DNA from: Leptodactylus fallax
Taxonomy: Eukaryota > Chordata > Amphibia > Anura > Leptodactylidae
Assembly (NCBI GenBank): GCA_947044405.1
Contig: CAMRHE010000067.1
Location: 2,921,501 to 2,985,500, forward strand
Direction: 5' to 3'
Length of the DNA stretch: 64,000 bases
The position numbers were made by a program, and so were the translations under genes. The notes beneath the pieces were generated by a model. That model saw only the letters and a program-made list of their open reading frames with translations, had not been told where the DNA came from and searched no databases. This document shows positions 58,099 to 64,000 of this stretch, piece after piece; position 1 is the stretch's first letter; each line of letters begins with the position of its first letter.

Positions 58099-59283
58099 TC
58101 AGGGTTCTCCAACCATATGCCAGTCCTTGGGTACCCGTGGAGGGCGAGCGGGTCCGCCAGGCCGAGGTTCAGAGTTATCAGAGGTCAGACGCCATCTACG
58201 GAGGAGAGACATTCCGTCTTCTACGGAGGGTATAGAATGAGTGACTCCGTTACGAAAGACCAGAAGTTTGGTGGGGAAGCCCCATCGGTATCGCACGTCG
58301 TTCTCTCGAAGTATCTTCGTAACAGGTGTTAAGTTGCGTCTCGCTTGCATAGTGGCAGCGGATAAATCCGGGTACATAGAAATTGCTGAAAACGGTGCAT
58401 GGAGAGTGTTGCATTTACGAGCCTAAGCAAGGATAGAGTCTTTGATATGGTAGAAGTGGACCCTAACAAGGGTGTCTCTAGGGGCATCCACAGGGGCTGA
58501 ACTTGCCTTAGGTATACGGTGAGCCCTGTCCAGGGTAAGATCAAGCTCTGAGAGATTTGGAAGGATCTTTTTAAACATTCGTTTGACATAGGCCGGGAGA
58601 TCGATGGATACAATGTCCTCTGGGATTCCCCGGATCTTAATATTGTTGCGTCTGGAGCGGTCCTCAGAGTCTGTTGCTTTGATCTTTAGCCAGCGCACTT
58701 CTGCCTCCAGTGTATTGTGAGCATCCACCAATTCGTTGTGAGCAGTGGAGAATTCCGCCATCTTCCGCTCAAGGTGATCAGTTCTCTCTCCAAGTGCGTC
58801 AATATTATGTTGTAGTTTCCCAACCAACGAGGCCACACTTTTGTTAATGCCCGATTGCAATATCACCAGCATGCCTTTCAATGTGTCACAAGTAACTGGG
58901 TCAGAGGATGCCGGAAAATCAGAGATGTCAGTGTGACCAATCAGAGAGGTATCATCGGGTGTAGGGGTCTCGGCCCGGCTATTCTTTTTATGTGCAGGAC
59001 CTTCCTTGGCTGGGGATGAGGCGTTGGAGACACTTGGGACTCTCTTGTTGCCCTCCTGGACAGATCGTGAGGCAGCAAGAGAGGACATGATTGCATTTTT
59101 CGTGCCCATCGGATCTTGTGGCATAACCGTTGATTTGAGTGGGGAGGGAAGTCGTGCATGAGAGTCCATTTCAGGTGAGGGCTGACGGTCTGAGGCTTGG
59201 TGTGCGAAGAATTCAGTGAGTTTCCTGGGCGCCCCAGAGGAGGAAGCCTTCTTTCTGGTCATCTCCGCAATGTCTCTGGACAT
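58099..59283 (-). pseudogene. LINE ORF1: RNA-binding chaperone, single internal stop
   Basis: Coats the element RNA and trimerises. Residues 1-130 are a Ser/Pro/Lys-rich disordered part. About 150-205 form a coiled coil (heptads around LQHNIDALGERTDHLERKM). From 211 an RNA-recognition domain starts (RRNNIKIRGIPE, RAHRIPK at 254), followed by the basic C-terminal domain (YPDLSAATMQARR). A TAG at 58423-58425 stops the protein at 286 residues, within the last part of the RNA-binding domain; the same frame then continues for 107 residues to 58099, giving about 394 codons overall. No shift is needed, so it is a point change or, less likely, a readthrough site. Start chosen at the first ATG (59283). 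Confidence 0.9.
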
Positions 59284-60483
59284 TTAGGTGAGCAGATAGA
59301 AAATGACAATGTAGAGACTGAACACAGCAGTAACAGGATACGTATATCAGAGATAAATCTGTCGCTCCCAGGAGACAGTGGGATCCACTCAGGGCGTTAC
59401 AGGAGCCCACGGTAGTATACAGGAAAGCGGTGGGCCGCTGTAGGCGAAAATCTTGCTGATTTATTTAATCATGATGAGGAGCCACATACATGCAGTCAGA
59501 ACAGCAAAGTCCAGCAACGCTAGTATTTACCCGCCAACTCGCCAAAATGGGAGAATATGTGGAATGTTTACTCACGGAAGAGCCGCTCTTTGTCGTTGTT
59601 GAGAGTCAGACAGAAGACTGTCGTTGATCCAGAGCAGGGATAGAGGCCCACTCCCGGCCTACACACAGTCAGGGCGGAGCAAGGATGGAGATCAACTCGA
59701 GGCCTGTCTCCGCTGACCAGCAGCAGAGGCAGCGGTTCCCCGATTCGTGTCCGCTCCGCGGACCTAAAGTTGCGCGGACTGCTCACTGGGCCGAGATACA
59801 GCGGGGGCTCCTCGGTAAGATCGGCAGGGAGGGGTGGGAGACATCCACCTCTGCTTGATGGAAGAGCTCCGGCGTCTCAGGAACCCACCGCGTAGGCCGC
59901 AAGATGGCGTCCTCCACTCTGAGCGAGCCCTCAATCTTCCTCTCCGCGTCGTTGCCGGCGCCGCCTTGAGCTGCCGCTATTCCAGATGACCGATCCCGCA
60001 GGCTGATAACGCTGTCAGGAGCGGCAGGGTCTCTCAGGGCGTGAGGTAGTGGTTCTCCGGGCCTCCAAGATGGCAGAGCGGCAGTTCAGGCACACAGGAA
60101 GGCTCCTGTCAGCAGTGTTGCAGGCAAATCTGGTGCCCAAAAGTCTGTGGGGTCACCAACTCAGGCGTCCACAGCTCTGCCGGTATGTGAAGGTGTTCTC
60201 CGCGGGTAGCTGCAGTCTGTGGCACAGGGATAATGGGTAGGCCGCGATTCCAAAATGGAGCAGGCAGCGCTGCAGGCCTCACAGCAGAACCTCCAGGATT
60301 CTGCCCGGTCACCAAACCAGAGCCTCTAAATATGTACACTGGGGTCTGGGGGAAGACCCCTGAGGCCTCTGGAGTTTGTGGCTTCAAGGATGCGTTAGAT
60401 CCACTGTGGATTCAAGTGAGATAGGCCACAGCTCTGTAAAAGCAGGTCTTGTTGCTCTGCTGGCTGGCCACACCCCCCCCCCC
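59284..60483 (-). promoter_or_regulatory. LINE 5' UTR and internal promoter region
   Basis: GC- and CpG-rich compared with all surrounding DNA, starting from a G14 run (minus strand). L1-type 5' UTRs hold an internal RNA polymerase II promoter; here this is inferred from position and composition. Short frames inside are not called. Confidence 0.65.
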
Positions 60484-60499
60484 CCCTTTTACTGCTTTC
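60484..60499. repeat. LINE target-site duplication, right copy
   Basis: Same 16 bases as 53652-53667. Confidence 0.88.
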
Positions 60500-60837
60500 A
60501 CTCACACCAGCAGCGCCATAGGGCATAGTTTTTGCCTTGCTTACACCACATATTGTATTCGGAATGGGGTTGTATGCAGGTGTGGATGGTCCACTTGAAA
60601 AACCCATGGGTAAGTGGTAACAATGTAACCCTATGGCTATGTTCACACCACCATTATTAATGTATGTCGCTGTCATCCATCATTGGATTTACTGTAGTAA
60701 TGGACACATTCCCATCGACTCTAATGTAAAAAACATGATGGACACTGTCATCTGCCATTTTGTTTTACTTTCATAACAAAGGTATTTGACCCCACAAGAG
60801 TCAATTGTTTTACGGCAAGCCAATTTACCTCTCAGGA
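60500..60837. repeat. 'Forward CACAC' MITE fragment and flank
   Basis: GGCTATGTTCACACCACCAT at about 60633 is a left end of this family; no right end found. 60595-60625 includes 'atgggtaagtggtaac'. No gene. Confidence 0.4.
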
Positions 60838-60945
60838 TATTTTTGGCATGTAGGAGGAAATCCACGCAAACACGGGGAGAACATACAAACTCCATGCAGA
60901 TGTTGTCCTTAGTCGGATACATGAACCTACTCTAACATAAAGGCA
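60838..60945 (+). repeat. Fragment of a widespread interspersed repeat
   Basis: GTAGGAGGAAATCCACGCAA, AAACACGGGGAGAACATACA and 'aaactccatgcagatgttgtcc' is a motif set found in many fish and amphibian repeats. Probably the distal part of the family whose other end is at 15601-15735. Confidence 0.55.
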
Positions 60946-61596
60946 AGTTCTTATAGCCCAACATCTACTGAATGAAATCTGGAAAAATTCCAGTCCCTCT
61001 AGCCTTGTCATGTTCTGATGCTTTTGGAATTTAATTGATTTTGATGTAGAATTAAATTTTCCTTCTTTCAGCAATAATATTGTCATCATTGTGTATTATT
61101 CATCAGTATAAACCATGAGTAACATTTTTAATGGCGTTATACATTGAGTTACATCATATGTATGAGGTGTTATATACAGTATACACAATTATCTTGCATT
61201 TATAAATCAAAGCCTACAGATAAGGAACAGCTTCATACTTCTGTTGCTAAACAACCAAGTTCCTGAAAATGTACAATATAGATTAACATAATAGACTGTA
61301 TGAGAGCAATGTTGTTATATTTTAGAAAGACATACTGTATAGAACCAACACTTGATCATATAGATACCAACACTTGGTGTAAGTAGGCTGAAGACTGCTT
61401 AAACGGCTTAATCACAATGTTGGAATGAATGAATGAATCATAGATTTCAGTAATCATTGGTGATAAATCTGGTGATAAATGCTGCTTTCATGAACAGTGG
61501 TAAGGTCGGTGTAAGGATGTCCATTGGCCGAGGGTTGCGACCTTTTTTTTTTGTCATTTTTTTGTCAGTAGGTACTAAGTATCCCCCACTGACTTG
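60946..61596. other. Unassigned non-coding DNA
   Basis: AT-rich, nothing recognised. Confidence 0.4.
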
Positions 61597-61997
61597 AAGA
61601 GGTAATGCCAAGAAACATATTTATCCTCTGTCCCTAGGAGATACGATAAATTGCAGATCAGTGGGTGTCTGACCACTGAGATATCCAACAATCCTGAGAA
61701 TGGGGATGTTTTACCCCCACTATGCAGCCATGGAAAAGCGGCTGAACCTCCAATACCCCCCCTCCAATTCTCTTCCCCCATATCTCTTAGAGATAGGTGC
61801 TGCACAGCACTAGGCTATCTCTGGCACTCTCATTGAAGTGAATGGGAGCAGGGACATGTCTCCATCCACCAGTGGGTTGCATTCAAGAGGGGTAAAACAC
61901 CCGTTCTCAGGATCGGTCCCAGTGGTCAGACCCCCACCGATCAGCAATTTATCCTCTATCCTATGGATAAATATGTTTCTTGGCATAACCCCTTTAG
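61597..61997. mobile_element. T2-like MITE, worn ends
   Basis: GAGGTAATGCCAAGAAACAT at the left is inverted as ATGTTTCTTGGCATAACCCC at the right; 'atttatcctctgtccctagg' and 'atcctctatcctatggataaat' continue it. The TTAA at the borders is degraded. Confidence 0.7.
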
Positions 61998-62860
61998 AGG
62001 ATAGTTACCTTAAAGTGATCATTTTCTTCCCTCTGGAGGTGTGCTAATTTGCATAACATTTTAGAAACAAAGTTCTAAGCTTTGTTTTTCTATTTTGTGC
62101 TATACAATAGAATTTGATATATGATCCACATTTCTGTCTGGTCACATATTTTTACTTTTACAGTACTGAAGAACTATGAAACAAGCATAAACAATGGTAA
62201 AAAATAGTAGTTTAATGGTTACTATCTAAAAGATATTAAACTCTGACAGATGTGTTGTGTAGAACTTTCCTAGGAGCTGTCATATGTTTTCCTGATTAAT
62301 GAACCTGTTCACAAACTGTCAGGAAATTTGAAGTATGGAACATTAAAGCAGAGAAGCCACCATAGAGGTTACATAACATCTTCTTCATCTATCTCTGTCT
62401 AAGCTCATATGTCTCTTTTCTGTAAGCAACATCAAAATCACCTGAGACAACACCTCGGCACCGCTGTACATCGTAAAAATTTGATTAAGCTTAAGCAAAA
62501 AAATTGCCTTCCAAGCACTGCGGAGTTACTTGCCTTTTAATCCCCTCTAATGTTGTACTAATAATTTCATCAGTTTTTACTAACACTACTAAAAGCTGAA
62601 CTTTATTTTTATTTTTACATGTAAAAGTACAGATAGTCGGATGGGTTTTTATTTTAGCATAGTACTTGTGCATAATGCAAATCAAATTTTCACTAGAATC
62701 CCTCAAAATGCTCGAAATATACCCTTTACCTACTCAACAGAAACTCCTATGCCTAGGCACATTAATAGTGCCCATTAGTGTTGGGCGAATCGTCCTCCTC
62801 CATACGCGTGAAATTTCAGAAGAGAGGACACCAGGTACAGGTGAGTATGTTTAGTATGTG
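61998..62860. other. Unassigned non-coding DNA
   Basis: AT-rich. 62776-62800 ('agtgttgggcgaatcgtcc') resembles the dispersed 'agatgagcgaac' repeats. No gene. Confidence 0.4.
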
Positions 62861-62961
62861 TTTTTTGTGTTTTTTTTGGGGGGGGGGGGAGTAGGGGGGA
62901 TTCACCTCCCCCGGACTAATTATAAAAAAGAAAACAATTATACTGGACAGCCTCTTTAAAG
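62861..62961. repeat. MITE right-end fragment
   Basis: 'gggggattcacctcccccggactaatta...actggacagcctctttaa' is the inverted end of the family starting at 47180 and 18459. Includes a run of 12 to 13 G at about 62879-62891. Confidence 0.5.
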
Positions 62962-62983
62962 TGTGGTGCATTAGGGGGGTATA

Positions 62984-63400
62984 TTAAAGGTTGTCTATGC
63001 ATAATTTGTTATGGTTTATCCTCAGGATAGGCCATAGATACCTGATCTGTAGGGGGCTGACCCCGGACCGATCAGCTATACGGAGCCACTTCTGATGCCT
63101 GTACTGTACACAATACAGGGCCAGAAGCAGAAAGCTCTGTCCACTGTACATTAGCCGGGCACCTTCACTGCATCTCAGCACTTATTGAAGTCAGTGGGAG
63201 CTGAGCTGCAGTGAAGGCGCCGGGCTGCTATACAGCGGATGGAGCTTTCTGTTTCCGGCCCTGTGTTGTGTACAGAACAGGCGCCGAAAGTGGCTCCGTA
63301 CAACTGATGGTGCCATGTGTCAGTCCCATACCGATCAGGTATTTATGGCCTATCCTAAGCTTAGGCCATAAAAAAGATTAACCCTGGACAACCCCTTTAA
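62984..63400. mobile_element. T2/Kolobok-like MITE
   Basis: TTAAAGGTTGTCTATGCATA and right end CTGGACAACCCCTTTAA. Long inner palindrome: 'gtttatcctcaggataggccatagatacctgatctgt' against 'atcaggtatttatggcctatcctaagcttaggcc', and 'cgccgggctgctatacagcgg' against 'gtacattagccgggcacc'. Confidence 0.8.
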
Positions 63401-63491
63401 AATGCATCACACAGTTTAATGTCCCCCCCACAGGATGTTAGCCCCCATCACTGCTCCCACACAATATAATGGCCCCATCACTGTTCCCCAT

Positions 63492-63601
63492 ACAGTATGG
63501 GGGACCAGTGAAGAGGACACTGTATGGGGGGGCCAGTGAAGAGGACACTGTATGGGGGAGCCAGTGAAGAGGCCACTGTATGGGAGGACCAGTGAAGTGA
63601 C
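63492..63601. repeat. 28-bp tandem repeat, four units
   Basis: ACTGTATGGGGG...CCAGTGAAGAGGAC recurs four times with small changes. Open frames through it are by-products. Confidence 0.85.
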
Positions 63602-63629
63602 CATAGAAAAATTTGGCCCAGACAATCCC

Positions 63630-63993
63630 TTAAAAGAGGTTGTCCATAAACTGGAGCGACCACTGTGGCAGATGCCAGGCAGGTGTAAAAATAAGAAATT
63701 TTTTTTAAAAAAAGGATACTCACCTGTCCCCAGCACCCCGTTGTCCCCTGCCTGTGTCTGCGTGGTCTCATGGTGGTGCCTCATTTCTGGAAATTCTGTA
63801 CCTAATTGGTCTTAGCGGTCACATGAGGTGCAGGACTACCAGCAAGGAGGTGCCGGCACGAGACTGAATGGACACTGGCAGCGGATAATGAAGTGCCGGG
63901 GACAAGCGAGTATGCTTTTTAAATTATTTATTTTTTACTTTACACCTCCCGCCAGCCACATAGGTTGTTCCAATTCCTGGACAACCTCTTTAA
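63630..63993. mobile_element. TTAA-bounded MITE
   Basis: Left TTAAAAGAGGTTGTCCATAA and right TCCTGGACAACCTCTTTAA; 'caggtgtaaaaataag' and 'actttacacctcc' continue the inversion. Its left TTAA closes another sequence (CAGACAATCCCTTAA), and its right TTAA opens the next (TTAAAGGATTT), which leaves the window. Confidence 0.75.
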
Positions 63994-64000
63994 AGGATTT

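Larger units (their letters stand above)
53668..60483 (-). mobile_element. Full-length L1-type LINE
   Basis: About 6.8 kb, minus strand. A 16-bp direct repeat, CCCTTTTACTGCTTTC, flanks it at 53652-53667 and 60484-60499: the target duplication of target-primed reverse transcription. Order from the 5' end: a G-rich start (14 C on the plus strand), a GC- and CpG-rich 5' UTR of about 1.2 kb, ORF1, a 364-base spacer, ORF2, a 3' UTR with AATAAA at 53697-53702, and a poly(A) tail of about 18. Retention of the complete 5' end is uncommon because most copies are truncated. Coding breaks: one stop in ORF1, one frameshift and one stop in ORF2. Assigned to the L1/Tx1 group from the protein motifs. Confidence 0.93.

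Noticed and set aside
63416..63815. Frames of 87-122 residues at the right edge
   Set aside because: Arise from a 28-bp tandem repeat and a MITE.
1..64000. tRNA, rRNA or snRNA genes
   Set aside because: No cloverleaf with A and B boxes or known RNA core was noticed by eye on either strand; a covariance search would decide.

Overview
This window looks like vertebrate nuclear DNA, most likely from an amphibian (probably a frog that is not Xenopus). The inference rests on the repeats: many short palindromic elements bounded by TTAA with TTAAAGG-type ends (the signature of the T2/Kolobok-like MITEs described in Xenopus), palindromes with GGTTCACAC...GTGTGAACC ends, Tc1-like DNA transposons with ~215 bp terminal inverted repeats, an L1-type LINE and a Ty3/gypsy-type LTR element. 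There is no sign of bacterial gene organisation. No complete host gene was recognised. Two stretches look like possible host exons (5587-5637 and 46312-46539); both are weak calls.

Layout. 1-10 kb: non-coding DNA with MITEs and a possible first coding exon near 5.6 kb, then about 3 kb of AT-rich, apparently single-copy DNA (6.6-9.6 kb). 10-22 kb: mostly decayed repeats, including a dead Tc1/mariner-type element (11640-12931) and an RTE-like LINE tail (about 20130-20610). 22.25-25.06 kb: an LTR retrotransposon with two nearly identical ~1 kb LTRs, a 4-bp target duplication and a large internal deletion that leaves only the end of pol. 25.46-26.31 kb: a 27-bp minisatellite, 31 full units strictly in phase, with a 270-bp higher-order duplication. 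28.39-30.04 kb: a young Tc1-like transposon whose transposase is intact except for one frameshift near its end. 33-36 kb: two truncated L1 tails in opposite orientations. 36.7-37.5 kb: non-repetitive sequence that could be a conserved regulatory block. 41.0-42.2 kb and 43.9-46.0 kb: nested and back-to-back MITEs sharing TTAA borders. 48.0-49.65 kb: a second Tc1-like element with two frameshifts. 50.3-50.8 kb: a hAT transposase remnant. 53.65-60.50 kb: a full-length L1-type LINE on the minus strand with a 16-bp target duplication, 5' UTR, ORF1, ORF2, 3' UTR and poly(A), carrying three coding breaks. 60.5-64 kb: more MITEs.

How the parts relate. The coding capacity belongs almost entirely to transposable elements: two DDE transposases, an L1 ORF1/ORF2 pair and a gypsy pol remnant. 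As written here none is fully functional, but the 28-kb Tc1 copy and the L1 each have very few lesions and so arrived recently. The MITEs carry no protein and would have been moved in trans. I saw no operon-like host system and no clear new biological machinery. The most unusual items are the nested TTAA-bounded elements, the inverted-arm insertion with a 16-bp target duplication at 45.2-45.95 kb, the in-phase minisatellite, and the near-intact LINE with a single stop in ORF1.
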